The notes below the pieces were generated by a model. It saw nothing but the letters and a program-made list of their open reading frames with translations. It searched no databases and was not told the origin of the DNA. Below, piece by piece: positions 37,319 through 45,999 of a stretch of DNA of 64,000 nt (its first letter is position 1; every line of letters begins with the position of its first letter). Origin of the DNA: Pseudomonas umsongensis (GTDB taxonomy: Bacteria > Pseudomonadota > Gammaproteobacteria > Pseudomonadales > Pseudomonadaceae); assembly GCF_002236105.1 (NCBI RefSeq), contig NZ_NIWU01000001.1, positions 124,001 through 188,000 of the forward strand, given 5' to 3'. Made by a program: the position numbers and the translations under genes.

Positions 37319-38381
37319 GCGTTGGGCGTGGCTGGTCGTTGCGTTGCTCGCTGGTTGCGATCAGCCGGCGCCGGTCGAGAAGGGTTTTGCCGGCCTCGGC
37401 AATCAAGCGACCGCCTTTACGCCGGTGGTGCCCGGTAGGGTGTTCAGCTTCCCGGCGGATCACGGCCCTCATGACGGCTTTCGCATCGAATGGTGGTACG
37501 TCACCGCCAACCTCAAGGATGAGCAGGGACGCGAATTCGGCGTGCAGTGGACGCTGTTTCGCAGTGCCTTGAAAGCGACACCCGAGGCGACTGGCTGGGC
37601 GAGTCAGACGATCTGGCTGGGCCACGCGGCGGTGACCTCGGCCTCGGTGCATCACGCCGCCGAGCGTTATGCCCGCGGCGGCGTAGGGCACGCCGGCGTT
37701 AGCCTTGCGCCCTTCAATGCGTGGATCGACGACTGGCGTTTCAGCAGTCAGGCAACGGGGACCGACCCCTTGGCCGATCTGCAACTCAGTGCCCGTGACA
37801 AGGCGTTCAGCTATCAACTGCGACTGACCTCGAATGGACCGCTGGTGCTGCAAGGGGACAAGGGATTCAGTCAGAAATCCGAACAGGGCCAGGCGTCCTA
37901 TTACTACAGCCAGCCGTTTTTCCAGGCCAGCGGCCTGCTTGAGATCGACGGCGAGCGTTTCCAGGTCCGTGGCCCCGCGTGGCTCGACCGGGAATGGAGC
38001 AGCCAGCCCCTGACCGCCAACCAGAGTGGCTGGGACTGGTTTTCCCTGCACCTGGACAGCGGCGACCAGGTGATGCTCTATCGCATGCGGCAAAAAGACG
38101 GCGAACCTTACCTGACCGGAACCTGGATCGACGCCCAGGGCCAGGCGCAAATGCTCAGCGCCGACGACATCCTTCTCACTCCACAGGACACCGCCAAGGT
38201 GGCCGGGCGCACGATGCCGGTGCGCTGGTCGATCCGGATCCCCGGCAAACACCTTGATATCGTCATCATCGCCCTGAATCCCAAAGCCTGGATGGATCTG
38301 CGCATTCCCTATTGGGAGGGGCCGGTGCGGTTGAGCGGCAGCCATGGTGGGCAGGGGTATCTGGAAATGACCGGTTATTAG
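37308..38381 (+). CDS. Lipoprotein with AttH/CrtC lipocalin-like domain
   Basis: A 357-residue lipoprotein with lipobox LAGC near residue 17. The AttH/hydroxyneurosporene-synthase-like fold is recognisable from FPADHGPHDGFRIEWWYVTANL, WLDREWSSQPL, GWDWFSLHLDSGDQVMLYRMR and MDLRIPYWEGPV. In the related AttEFGH systems this protein works with the FtsX-type transporter; the cargo is not established. A TTG six bases upstream is an alternative start. It overlaps the permease gene by 11 bases, so the three genes form one operon. Confidence 0.9.
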   Translation: MRIKRWAWLVVALLAGCDQPAPVEKGFAGLGNQATAFTPVVPGRVFSFPADHGPHDGFRIEWWYVTANLKDEQGREFGVQWTLFRSALKATPEATGWASQTIWLGHAAVTSASVHHAAERYARGGVGHAGVSLAPFNAWIDDWRFSSQATGTDPLADLQLSARDKAFSYQLRLTSNGPLVLQGDKGFSQKSEQGQASYYYSQPFFQASGLLEIDGERFQVRGPAWLDREWSSQPLTANQSGWDWFSLHLDSGDQVMLYRMRQKDGEPYLTGTWIDAQGQAQMLSADDILLTPQDTAKVAGRTMPVRWSIRIPGKHLDIVIIALNPKAWMDLRIPYWEGPVRLSGSHGGQGYLEMTGY

Positions 38382-38497
38382 CGTCAAAAGATCGCAGCCT
38401 GCGCCAGCTCCCATGGGGAATCGCATTGCGTGCAACCAATCGGAACTCCGCCGGCGTCCACCTCTCTACCGTACGAACACCCCCGCAGGAGTCCGAC

Positions 38498-38740
38498 ATG
38501 CGCGAAGACCTCACACCGCCCGACCTTGACGCGTGGCAGCGCCTGTTTGAAGACGAGGCTTATTGGCAGCAGTCTCCTGACTCCTATTACATGGACTTGC
38601 AGCGCCTGGCTGACGATTTGCTGGGGCAGGGCGCCATAGATCTCGAACAATGGCAGGCGCTCAAGGCCCGGGCGGAGCAATCCCACAAGGACTCACCGGC
38701 GATCAACGTAACCCGGGAGCTGGATGATCCTGACGCATGA
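38498..38740 (+). CDS. Small acidic hypothetical protein
   Basis: An 80-residue cytosolic protein, rich in Asp, Glu, Gln and Leu, with no signal peptide or membrane segment. The pattern ADDLLGQGAIDLEQWQALKARAEQ suggests helices. GCAGGAG lies six bases before the ATG. It follows the AttH-like gene by 116 bases and may be separately expressed. I do not recognise the family. Confidence 0.65.
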   Translation: MREDLTPPDLDAWQRLFEDEAYWQQSPDSYYMDLQRLADDLLGQGAIDLEQWQALKARAEQSHKDSPAINVTRELDDPDA

Positions 38741-38872
38741 CCGCCAGCGGCAAATCGACCGTACAAGAAACTGCGAACACTCCCGTATCAGCGTCTATGC
38801 TCATCCCACACACGGCGTTTGATCTTGTTTCGGCGCCGTTTGTCGTCATTCATCACAGGGAATGTTCTGCCT

Positions 38873-39454
38873 ATGAAACTTCATGCACTGACCAAAGCTG
38901 TCACCCTTGCTACCTTGTTGTCCGCTGCCAGCCTCAGCGCCGTTGCCGCAGATATCCCGTTGTCTGCCGTCGTGGAGGCTGATCAAATCAGCACCAAAGT
39001 CGTGTCGGTCGATGCCGCCAAACATCAAGTGGTGCTTGAAGGGCCGGAAGGTCGTCAGGTCCACGTGCAACTGACCGAAAAGGCAAAAAACCTCGGCCAG
39101 CTGAAACCCGGCGATCAGGTCGATATCAAGGTCACCCGCTCCGTCGCGGCCTACCTCGACACCGATGTCGACAAGGGTTTGCCGGGCAGCTCGGAGCGTG
39201 CCGGCGAAGCCCGCAATGCACCTGGTAGCGTGCCTGGCGGCGAAGCTTATCGTCAGGTTCAAGTCCAGCTGCAAATCACCGACATCGACCTGAAGAAAAA
39301 CCAGGTGTCCTTTAAAAACCCGGCGGGGAAGACCAAAACCATCACTGTCGAAAAACCGGAAGTTCAAGCCAAGTTGAAGGACCTGAAAGTCGGGCAAAGC
39401 GTTTATGTGACTTACACCGACATCCTGCAGGTGACCAGCAAGTCCGGAAGTTGA
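38873..39454 (+). CDS. Secreted/periplasmic hypothetical protein with OB-like beta repeats
   Basis: A 193-residue protein with a clear signal peptide (MKLHALTKAVTLATLLSAASLSAVAAD). Two similar beta segments occur in the mature part: VVSVDAAKHQVVLEGPEGRQ and ITDIDLKKNQVSFKNPAGKT. Each is followed by a KDLKVGQ/LKPGDQV-type turn and a strand. The internal duplication suggests two small beta domains. The start at 38873 is set by the signal peptide. Function is unknown; proteins of this look are often induced by envelope stress, but nothing here proves it. Confidence 0.75.
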   Translation: MKLHALTKAVTLATLLSAASLSAVAADIPLSAVVEADQISTKVVSVDAAKHQVVLEGPEGRQVHVQLTEKAKNLGQLKPGDQVDIKVTRSVAAYLDTDVDKGLPGSSERAGEARNAPGSVPGGEAYRQVQVQLQITDIDLKKNQVSFKNPAGKTKTITVEKPEVQAKLKDLKVGQSVYVTYTDILQVTSKSGS

Positions 39455-39466
39455 GTGATTTTTCAC

Positions 39467-39504
39467 TGATTGTTCCTATGCAACTTTTTGTATGGGAACA
39501 ATCA
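39467..39504 (+). terminator. AT-rich inverted repeat after the periplasmic protein gene
   Basis: TGATTGTTCCTAT (39467-39479) faces ATGGGAACAATCA (39492-39504) with one mismatch and a 12-base loop, followed by ATTTTGG. It begins 12 bases after the stop and probably ends that transcript, although the T run is short. Confidence 0.55.
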
Positions 39505-39601
39505 ATTTTGGCCGAACTGGTGGGTTTAAATTGTTGGTTTTTAATGGAATTTGAATCGACATCCAATCGAATATGTATCGGCAAATTTCATGTTTAAATC
39601 G

Positions 39602-39630
39602 CGGACATATCCATAAACATCTATTAAAAT
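39602..39630 (+). promoter_or_regulatory. Candidate sigma-70 promoter for an intergenic RNA
   Basis: CGGACA (39602-39607) and TAAAAT (39625-39630) have a 17-base spacer, the optimal sigma-70 spacing. The predicted start near 39637 falls exactly at the 5' arm of the structured element that follows. Confidence 0.4.
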
Positions 39631-39637
39631 ACACCCC

Positions 39638-39708
39638 GTTCGCCCAGTGTCAGGGTTCTTTACCAGTGCATGGATTGCCGAGGCCATAGCGCTGGGCGAA
39701 CACTTTTT
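39638..39708 (+). ncRNA. Candidate small RNA closed by a 5'-3' stem
   Basis: GTTCGCCCAG (39638-39647) is a perfect inverse of CTGGGCGAAC (39692-39701), which is followed by ACTTTTT. The enclosed 44 bases contain no open frame and no REP core. With a plausible promoter just upstream, this gives a compact RNA of about 70 nt with a long terminal stem and U tail. I do not recognise a known family. Alternatively it could be only a terminator-like structure in the leader of the downstream gene. Confidence 0.4.
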
Positions 39709-39810
39709 CAAAGTACGACTGCACTTTCAATCGAATGAGGGGCGCGGGCTTAAACTTGTAACTAAGTGTTATATGTTGTGCTTGCAGTTCCGAGATGGAG
39801 TGACGACGAC

Positions 39811-40488
39811 ATGAAAATCCTGATGGTTCTAACGTCCCACGATCAGTTGGGTAACACCGGCAAGAAAACCGGCTTCTGGCTGGAAGAATTCGCTGCGCCC
39901 TATTACGTTTTCAAGGACGCCGGCGCGCAACTGACCCTGGCCTCGCCCAAGGGCGGCCAGCCCCCGCTGGACCCCAAAAGCGACGAGCCGGATGCGCAAA
40001 CCGATGCCACCCGACGCTTTCGCCAGGACCCGGCGGCTCAATCCGCATTGGCCTCGACCGTCATGCTGGGCACGGTGAAGGCCGGGGACTACGACGCAAT
40101 TTTCTATCCAGGCGGCCATGGACCGCTCTGGGACCTGGCGGAAGACCGTGATTCGATCGCCCTCATCGAAGCGTTCTACAACGCCGGCAAGCCGGTCGCG
40201 GCCGTCTGTCATGCGCCCGGTGTATTGCGCCATGCCAAGGACGCCGACGGCCAGCCTCTGGTCAAGGGCAAGAAAGTGACAGGGTTTACCAATAGCGAAG
40301 AAGAAGCCGTGCAACTGACCAAGGTCGTGCCGTTCCTGGTGGAGGACGAACTGAAGGCCAAGGGCGGGATTTTTTCGAAGGGGCCTGATTGGGCGAGCTA
40401 CGTGCTGACCGATGGCCTGCTGCTGACGGGGCAAAATCCAGCGTCTTCACAGGCCGCGGCCGAGGCTTTGCTATCAAAATTGAAATGA
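39811..40488 (+). CDS. DJ-1/PfpI family protein (Hsp31-like, type 1 glutamine amidotransferase fold)
   Basis: A 225-residue cytosolic protein. The nucleophile elbow is VAAVCHAPGVL with Cys about 133, and FYPGGHGPLWDL is the typical strand-turn. The first part has TGFWLEEFAAPYYVFKDAGAQLTLASP, with the Glu that pairs with the catalytic Cys. Relatives act as glyoxalase III, deglycase or chaperone-like stress proteins. The start at 39811 has GGAG ten bases upstream. It is preceded by the candidate small RNA region. Confidence 0.87.
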   Translation: MKILMVLTSHDQLGNTGKKTGFWLEEFAAPYYVFKDAGAQLTLASPKGGQPPLDPKSDEPDAQTDATRRFRQDPAAQSALASTVMLGTVKAGDYDAIFYPGGHGPLWDLAEDRDSIALIEAFYNAGKPVAAVCHAPGVLRHAKDADGQPLVKGKKVTGFTNSEEEAVQLTKVVPFLVEDELKAKGGIFSKGPDWASYVLTDGLLLTGQNPASSQAAAEALLSKLK

Positions 40489-40492
40489 ACAT

Positions 40493-40582
40493 CCTGTAGG
40501 AGCCCGGCTTGCCGGCGAAGGCGCCCGATAGGCCAACGCCATGCTTAAGGACGCCTTCGCCGGCAAGCCGGCTCCTACAAGG
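40493..40582. repeat. Inverted REP pair
   Basis: CTGTAGGAGCCCGGCTTGCC and its inverse GGCAAGCCGGCTCCTACAAG, each extended by CGGCGAAGGCG/CGCCTTCGCCG, flank about 30 bases. The pair sits between two convergent genes. Confidence 0.88.
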
Positions 40583-40596
40583 GTCGTCAGGTTAGT

Positions 40597-41976
40597 TTAG
40601 TGACCCAGGGCGGCTAGGCACTGCTCGATCGAGCGCTGTTGCGTTTGTGCATACAACTGCAGTTCATCAATCGTCGAACGCCCCAGGGCTTTTTCGAACG
40701 CCTGCTGGTTGGAGTGCACGCCGTAGTGGGTTTGCGCCGCATCGCCCAGGTTTGACTGAAAGATCCCGGCCGCGCTTACCGGCAGGAAATCCTCGTAGAC
40801 CAGCGGTTCAACGCGCAGATACCCGCCGCTGACCAGATCTTCGAGCGTCATGGTTTTCAGTTCAGCCGCAGCCAGGCCTTTTTCCGTCACAAAGTAGCGA
40901 AAGAACGCCAGTTCCTGTTGGCGCATGCCCTCATAGGTGTCGGGAAACTCGCTGAAGTGTTGCGCCATCAAATCGTTGTAGCGGGCGGCATTGGCTTCGT
41001 TGGGGAAGTCCTTGAGTTCGTCCCGGGCGGCATTGAGCAAACGGTCGTACAGCGCCCGGCCCTTGGGCGTCAGTGCGGCACCGCGTTGTTCGATTTCACC
41101 GAACCGGGCGCTGTGGCTGCCGCGAGTGTCGGATTGATCGGTGAAGGCAACGGGCTCGTCAAGCGCCTTGAAACTGGTCTGGCGCAGCAGGATTGGGAAC
41201 TGGCGGCGGGGCGGGCCTTCGATCACCGCTTTGGGGGTGATGCCGTGCACTGGCATCTGCGCCTGCACAATGTCGATGTCCAGGGTGCGTGGCGTCAGGT
41301 GATTGATGTGCGGTCCCTTGAACGCCACCACATCGGCAATCAGGCGATGCTGGGCGCTGAGTTTCTGATACTGCTCGGCGGTGACGGTGGCGCTGTGGTG
41401 CCAGCGGAAAGTTTCCAGGGCCTGGTCGACGAACTCATCGGCCTCTTTTTCGCTGAGGCCGCCTTGGGATTCGGCGCGTTCGATCAGCGTAAGGGCGGCG
41501 GCGGTGAAGATCGAACGCTGATCCAGCACCGACTGGGCAAAGGCCCGCAGCTCCAGGTCTTCGATCAATTCCAGGCGTAGCAGCGAGGTGAACACCCGGA
41601 ACGGGCTGACCTGCAAAGACGCTTCATGCACCGCGCGAAACGCCGTGGAATGCACTGGCACCCCGGCCGGAGTCAGGTCGTAATAACCCACCGGCTGCAT
41701 GCCCATGACCGCGAACAGGCGGGCGAGGGTGGCCAGTTCTGCGGCGGTGCCAACGCGGATTGCACCATGACGCTCCAGGTCCAGGCGCTCGATTTCGCCG
41801 GTGCTGTTCAACTGCTGGGCCACTTGCGGGTCGTTGTCCAGCACGTGACGGTTGGTCTGTTCCACCAGTTCCATCAGCGCGCCATACAGCGGCACTTCTT
41901 CGCGGTACATGTCGGACATCGCTTTGGAGAAGCGTTGGCGGATCAGGTCGGGGCTGATGAAGCTTGGCTGGCTCAT
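40597..41976 (-). CDS. hglS: 2-oxoadipate dioxygenase/decarboxylase HglS (DUF1338 family)
   Basis: A 459-residue Fe(II) enzyme of the VOC/DUF1338 family that converts 2-oxoadipate to D-2-hydroxyglutarate in D-lysine catabolism of Pseudomonas. With the start at 41976 the metal ligands reported for the P. putida enzyme fall at identical numbers: His 70 (in DLERHGAIR), His 226 (in GPHINHLT) and Glu 294 (in ARFGEIEQ). Arg 74, a substrate contact, is also present. AGGA precedes the ATG by nine bases; the longer open frame has no ribosome site. It stands alone between a REP pair and the divergently unrelated hydrolase gene. Confidence 0.93.
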   Translation of the reverse strand: MSQPSFISPDLIRQRFSKAMSDMYREEVPLYGALMELVEQTNRHVLDNDPQVAQQLNSTGEIERLDLERHGAIRVGTAAELATLARLFAVMGMQPVGYYDLTPAGVPVHSTAFRAVHEASLQVSPFRVFTSLLRLELIEDLELRAFAQSVLDQRSIFTAAALTLIERAESQGGLSEKEADEFVDQALETFRWHHSATVTAEQYQKLSAQHRLIADVVAFKGPHINHLTPRTLDIDIVQAQMPVHGITPKAVIEGPPRRQFPILLRQTSFKALDEPVAFTDQSDTRGSHSARFGEIEQRGAALTPKGRALYDRLLNAARDELKDFPNEANAARYNDLMAQHFSEFPDTYEGMRQQELAFFRYFVTEKGLAAAELKTMTLEDLVSGGYLRVEPLVYEDFLPVSAAGIFQSNLGDAAQTHYGVHSNQQAFEKALGRSTIDELQLYAQTQQRSIEQCLAALGH

Positions 41977-42087
41977 GAACAAAATTCCTGGCGCGTTGAC
42001 GAGAAGGATGGGCGAAAAGATCGCAGCCTTCGTCGACGCCGGCAAACGAAGTTTCTGACGGACTTCATTCTGCAAAGGACTGCCAGT

Positions 42088-43044
42088 TCAGTGCAGTCGT
42101 TGATCCTGAGGGCTTTCCGAGCGCAGCGATGCCAAAAACTCCCGATACAGGCGTGCCGAACCGGCGGGTGCTTCGAGCATCGGCATGTGCCCGATGCCTT
42201 CCCATATTTCCACCCGCAGGTCCGCCAGGCCCTTGCTCCAGATCGCCACGCTGCTGACATCGATCAAGCGATCCTTGCGCCCCCAGAGCAACAGTGCCGG
42301 CGCCTTGATCGCTGGCAGCCTGGGTTCCATTGGCGGGCTGGCGCGAAAGTCGCGGAAAATTTCTTCCAGTTCGTCACGCGACTGTTGGTAGCGATGGGCG
42401 ACGGCATCCAGCACCACGCGCGGCACCCAAGGTGGTTCGGCCATGGTCATGCCATAGAAGTATTTGAATTCTTCCCGTGAGTGGATCAGGAACGGGTTGT
42501 GGCCCCTGGCCAAATGCCGCTCCAGGTCACTGGGTTCTGGCGCGGTCACCCCGGCAGGGTCGAACAGGGCGAGCGAGGCAATGCGCTCCGGATAGTTGGC
42601 CGCCAGCCAGGCTGCGATGTAGCCGCCCATCGAGTTGCCGATGACATGGACCTTATCGACCCCGCAGACATCGAGCAGCTGGATCATGCGTTTGGCTTGC
42701 AAGGGAATGTCATAGCCGCCACCCGCCTTGAAGCCGGTTTCGCCATGGCCGGCGATGTCGGGGATGATCACCCGGTAGTTGCCGACAAAGTGCCGGGCAA
42801 AACGCAGCCACAGGTTCTTGTCGGCACTGAAGCCGTGGAGCATCAACACGTTGCTGGACGCCTCATACGGCCCGCCTTGCCAGGTCGAGACGGTCATTTC
42901 GGCGATGGGCACGACGATCTTGTGCAATTTGTACAACTTGGCTTCGACGGCCACGCTCAAGTCGTACAGCCAGTACCCGATGGCCGGGTAGCTCAACCAG
43001 CTCCAGGCGGCAAATACCGCGATAGCGACAACCAGTAAAAGCAT
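42088..43044 (-). CDS. Membrane-anchored alpha/beta hydrolase (lipase/esterase-like)
   Basis: A 318-residue hydrolase with an N-terminal membrane segment (MLLLVVAIAVFAAWSWLSYPAIGYWL). The oxyanion HG motif is in VLMLHGFSADKNLW, the nucleophile Ser in VIGNSMGGY, the acid in LLLWGRKDRLID, and the catalytic His in GIGHMPMLE. It lies 21 bases downstream of a Baeyer-Villiger-type monooxygenase gene on the same strand. Such pairs often oxidise a ketone to an ester and hydrolyse it; the actual substrate is unknown. Confidence 0.88.
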   Translation of the reverse strand: MLLLVVAIAVFAAWSWLSYPAIGYWLYDLSVAVEAKLYKLHKIVVPIAEMTVSTWQGGPYEASSNVLMLHGFSADKNLWLRFARHFVGNYRVIIPDIAGHGETGFKAGGGYDIPLQAKRMIQLLDVCGVDKVHVIGNSMGGYIAAWLAANYPERIASLALFDPAGVTAPEPSDLERHLARGHNPFLIHSREEFKYFYGMTMAEPPWVPRVVLDAVAHRYQQSRDELEEIFRDFRASPPMEPRLPAIKAPALLLWGRKDRLIDVSSVAIWSKGLADLRVEIWEGIGHMPMLEAPAGSARLYREFLASLRSESPQDQRLH

Positions 43045-43065
43045 CAGCGTCTTCCTTCTATCTGA

Positions 43066-44517
43066 TCAGGACACGATGTGGTCCGCCGGTTTCAGGGTTC
43101 GGGTCAAGCGATGAAAGCTGAAACTGAACCCGGGAAACATGGCAATCACATGACCGCTCTTGCTTTGATACCAACTGTGGCAGCCTCCTGACTTCCACAC
43201 GGTGCGTTTCATCTCTCTATGGATCATTTCAGTGTAGGTACGTTCTGCCTCGGGGCGTACTTCGATGCTGCGCAAACCGCGTGCTTTTATCGTGCGGATG
43301 CAATCGAGGATGTAGTTCATTTGCGATTCGATGATGAACAGTGCTGATGTGTGGCCGATTCCAGTGTTCGGCCCGGTGACGATAAACAGGTTGGGGAAGG
43401 CCGGCAGGCTGGTGCCGAGATAGGCGCGCGGATATTGTGCCCAGACGTCCTTGAGGCAGATGCCGTTTTTTCCCGTGACGGGGTAGGAAATCACCCCGTC
43501 GGTAGCGTCGTAACCGGTGGACCAGACGATCAGGTCAAGGTCGATGTGCTGGCCGTCCTGCATGAGGATGCCGGTTTCATCGATGGCCTTGATGCCCTGT
43601 TCGCGGCTGTGCAATGTCACGTTGGTGCGACACAGCGCGGGGTAGAGCGTGCTCGACAGAATTACCCGCTTGCAGCCGATCGTATAGTCGGGCGTCAGTT
43701 TACGCCGCAGTTCGGCGTCCGGCACTTGGCGTTTGAGAAAGCGCAGTGCCTGATGCTGCACCATGCCGATTGCCGGCTTCGAGTATTTGAAGGCAATCAC
43801 CCGGGTTTCGAATTGCCAGTAGATCATCCAGCGCAGCAGCTTGTAGGCCGGTTTGAGGCCGAGCAACCAGCGCTGGAAGCGGCCAAAGGTGCGGTCGGCC
43901 CTTGGCAGTACCCAATGCGGCGTGCGCTGGAACACATGCAGGTGCTCGACATCCGGGGCTATCGCCGGAATCACTTGGGCTGCGCTGGCGCCACTGCCGA
44001 CGATGGCTACACGCTTTTGCCGGTAGTCGTAGGAATGATCCCAATTGTTGGTATGAAAAGATTTGCCGCTAAAGCGTTCCTGACCTTCGAAGTGTGGGAT
44101 CACCGGTTGGCTCAAGGGACCGGTGGCATTGATCAGGAACTGTGCATAAAAAGCGCCCTTGGTGGTGTGAACCGCCCAGCGTTTATGTTCTTCGTCCCAT
44201 TCGACACGCTCGACATTGGCCTGCAGCTCCACCTTGTCCCGCAGGCCGAAGTGCTCCACCACGTAGCGGGTGTAGCAGTGCAGTTCAGCCTGTTCGGCGA
44301 ACATCTGCGTCCAACGGTAGGGCGCGAACGACAGCGAATAGAGTGGCGAGGGCACGTCGACTGCGGCGCCCGGGTAGGTATTCTGGCACCAGGTGCCGCC
44401 GAAGAAATTCCGTCGTTCCAGCAGGCGAAAATCGTCGATGCCGGCCTTGAGCAAATTGATCGCCGCGCACTGGCCGCCAAAACCGCTGCCGATGATCAGC
44501 ACTTCGAAGGTGTGCAT
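43066..44517 (-). CDS. Flavin-containing Baeyer-Villiger-type monooxygenase
   Basis: A 483-residue enzyme. The FAD-binding GxGxxG is in VLIIGSGFGGQ, and the NADPH-binding Rossmann motif in VAIVGSGASAAQ. Between them FSGKSFHTNNWD matches the type I Baeyer-Villiger fingerprint FxGxxxHxxxW(P/D). A second Asp-Gly-containing motif, IVWSTGYDATDG, is also typical. It would insert oxygen into a ketone or oxidise N/S atoms, and the neighbouring hydrolase could split the ester product. AGGAGG lies only three bases before the ATG at 44517; an in-frame ATG at 44532 is the alternative start. Confidence 0.88.
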   Translation of the reverse strand: MHTFEVLIIGSGFGGQCAAINLLKAGIDDFRLLERRNFFGGTWCQNTYPGAAVDVPSPLYSLSFAPYRWTQMFAEQAELHCYTRYVVEHFGLRDKVELQANVERVEWDEEHKRWAVHTTKGAFYAQFLINATGPLSQPVIPHFEGQERFSGKSFHTNNWDHSYDYRQKRVAIVGSGASAAQVIPAIAPDVEHLHVFQRTPHWVLPRADRTFGRFQRWLLGLKPAYKLLRWMIYWQFETRVIAFKYSKPAIGMVQHQALRFLKRQVPDAELRRKLTPDYTIGCKRVILSSTLYPALCRTNVTLHSREQGIKAIDETGILMQDGQHIDLDLIVWSTGYDATDGVISYPVTGKNGICLKDVWAQYPRAYLGTSLPAFPNLFIVTGPNTGIGHTSALFIIESQMNYILDCIRTIKARGLRSIEVRPEAERTYTEMIHREMKRTVWKSGGCHSWYQSKSGHVIAMFPGFSFSFHRLTRTLKPADHIVS

Positions 44518-44708
44518 GGGCCTCCTGTTCAACGTTGTGATTCAGTCCTTCACTTCATGTATAGCCGTTTCTGCAGATTCAACGATTTGCAGGCGACGGG
44601 AGTTCGTCCCGCCAGCCGGTGATGGCTATTTGCCGTTGCCCTGTTAGACTTCGGGCACACCCTGCAATCGCGGTGTGAACAGGTTCGTTCTGTGGTGCAG
44701 AGGTCCCA

Positions 44709-45782
44709 ATGGGAAAGACGGGAGGAAAAGGACTTTCACTGGCCAAGAGGCTCTACACATCGCGCATCCTTGGCCTGGTGTTAGGTTTGATCTGCGTGAG
44801 TGTGGCGATGTATCCCCTGGACCCGGCACCCTGGGTATGGGGGGTGATGCTGTTCAACGGCTTGCTTTGGCCTCACCTGGCCTATCTGTGGGCGCGACGC
44901 GCCAAGGCCGCTTATCACGCTGAACACCGCAACTTGTTGATCGATGCCTTTATGGGCGGTTTCTGGGTCGCCGCCATGCAGTTTAATCCGCTGCCCAGTG
45001 CCACCACCTTGTCAATGATGGCCATGAACAACGTCGCCATCGGCGGTTTGCGTTTTCTCCTGGTGGGCAGTGTGGCGCAGCTACTCGGCGTGTGCGTCGG
45101 CTGGTTGATCTTCACCCCGGCCTTCATTCCAGAAACCAGTCAGCTGCAGCTTTACGCCTGCTTGCCCTTGATGTGTTTTTATCCCATCGCACTGGGCTGG
45201 ATCTGCTATCGCCAGGCCTATACCCTCGGCAGGAAAAAGCGTGAACTGCTGGCCCTGAGCCGCACCGACAGCCTGACCGGCCTGCTCAATCACGGCGCCT
45301 GGAAGGATCAGTTGGAGATTGAATTCCAGCGCTGCCAACGCCAGCAGCAGGGCGGGGCCATTGCCCTGATCGACATCGACCACTTCAAAAGCATCAATGA
45401 CACCTACGGCCACGTTGCCGGTGACATCGTGCTGCGGCAACTGAGCAAGATGCTCAAGCAGAACCTGCGGGTGAGCGATGTGGCCGGGCGTTATGGCGGC
45501 GACGAGTTCTGCGTGATTCTTCCCGACCTGCCCTTGGGCAGTGCAGCTGCGGCCATGGACGCCTTGCGCGACCGCTTCGCGACCCTGGGCTACGAGCAAA
45601 ACCCGTCACTGAAAGTCAGCTTGAGCATCGGCCTGGCAGCCTTCGACGTATGCCACGCTGACGCGACCCTGTGGCTCAACGACGCTGACCAGGCGCTCTA
45701 TGAGGCCAAGACCACGGGGCGTAATCGTGTTATCTGTAGCAGTAATGACCGGCCTCACCACGAGTTGCTTGACTCGGTCTGA
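44709..45782 (+). CDS. Diguanylate cyclase with MASE2-type membrane sensor (AdrA/DgcC-like)
   Basis: A 357-residue inner-membrane enzyme making cyclic di-GMP. The N-terminal 170 residues have several transmembrane helices with the MASE2-type beginning (LYTSRILGLVLGLICVSV). The C-terminal GGDEF domain has SRTDSLTGLLNHGAW, IDIDHFKSINDTYGH and the catalytic RYGGDEF (263-267). The inhibitory site RVSD lies at the right distance before it, so product feedback is likely. MASE2-GGDEF proteins such as AdrA/DgcC govern cellulose in curli-producing enterobacteria; a link to the curli genes 35 kb away is speculative. Confidence 0.92.
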   Translation: MGKTGGKGLSLAKRLYTSRILGLVLGLICVSVAMYPLDPAPWVWGVMLFNGLLWPHLAYLWARRAKAAYHAEHRNLLIDAFMGGFWVAAMQFNPLPSATTLSMMAMNNVAIGGLRFLLVGSVAQLLGVCVGWLIFTPAFIPETSQLQLYACLPLMCFYPIALGWICYRQAYTLGRKKRELLALSRTDSLTGLLNHGAWKDQLEIEFQRCQRQQQGGAIALIDIDHFKSINDTYGHVAGDIVLRQLSKMLKQNLRVSDVAGRYGGDEFCVILPDLPLGSAAAAMDALRDRFATLGYEQNPSLKVSLSIGLAAFDVCHADATLWLNDADQALYEAKTTGRNRVICSSNDRPHHELLDSV

Positions 45783-45938
45783 CCTTCTGCGCCGCCCCCT
45801 GTAGGAGCTGGCTTGCCAGCGATGACGAAAAGGCTTACTTGCAGGCTTTGACGGGGCGTGGATCCACGTTGGTAGAGGCGCCGATGGAGGTAGTCTCAGG
45901 TTGACGGACAGGCTCAGGGCGTGAAGGGGCGGGTGGAT

Positions 45939-45975
45939 CAAGAGCAAGAGCAAGAGCAAGAGCAAGAGCAAGAGC
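45939..45975. repeat. Tandem hexanucleotide repeat (AGAGCA)n
   Basis: Six tandem units of AGAGCA (the last AGAGCC) lie between convergent genes, 25-60 bases downstream of the stop of the minus-strand lyase-like gene. A single REP-like core (CTGTAGGAGCTGGCTTGCC) is at about 45799. Such arrays vary in copy number by slippage. No gene is present between 45783 and 45999. Confidence 0.85.
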
Positions 45976-45999
45976 CGGCCAGAGCCAACCCTTCAGCCC

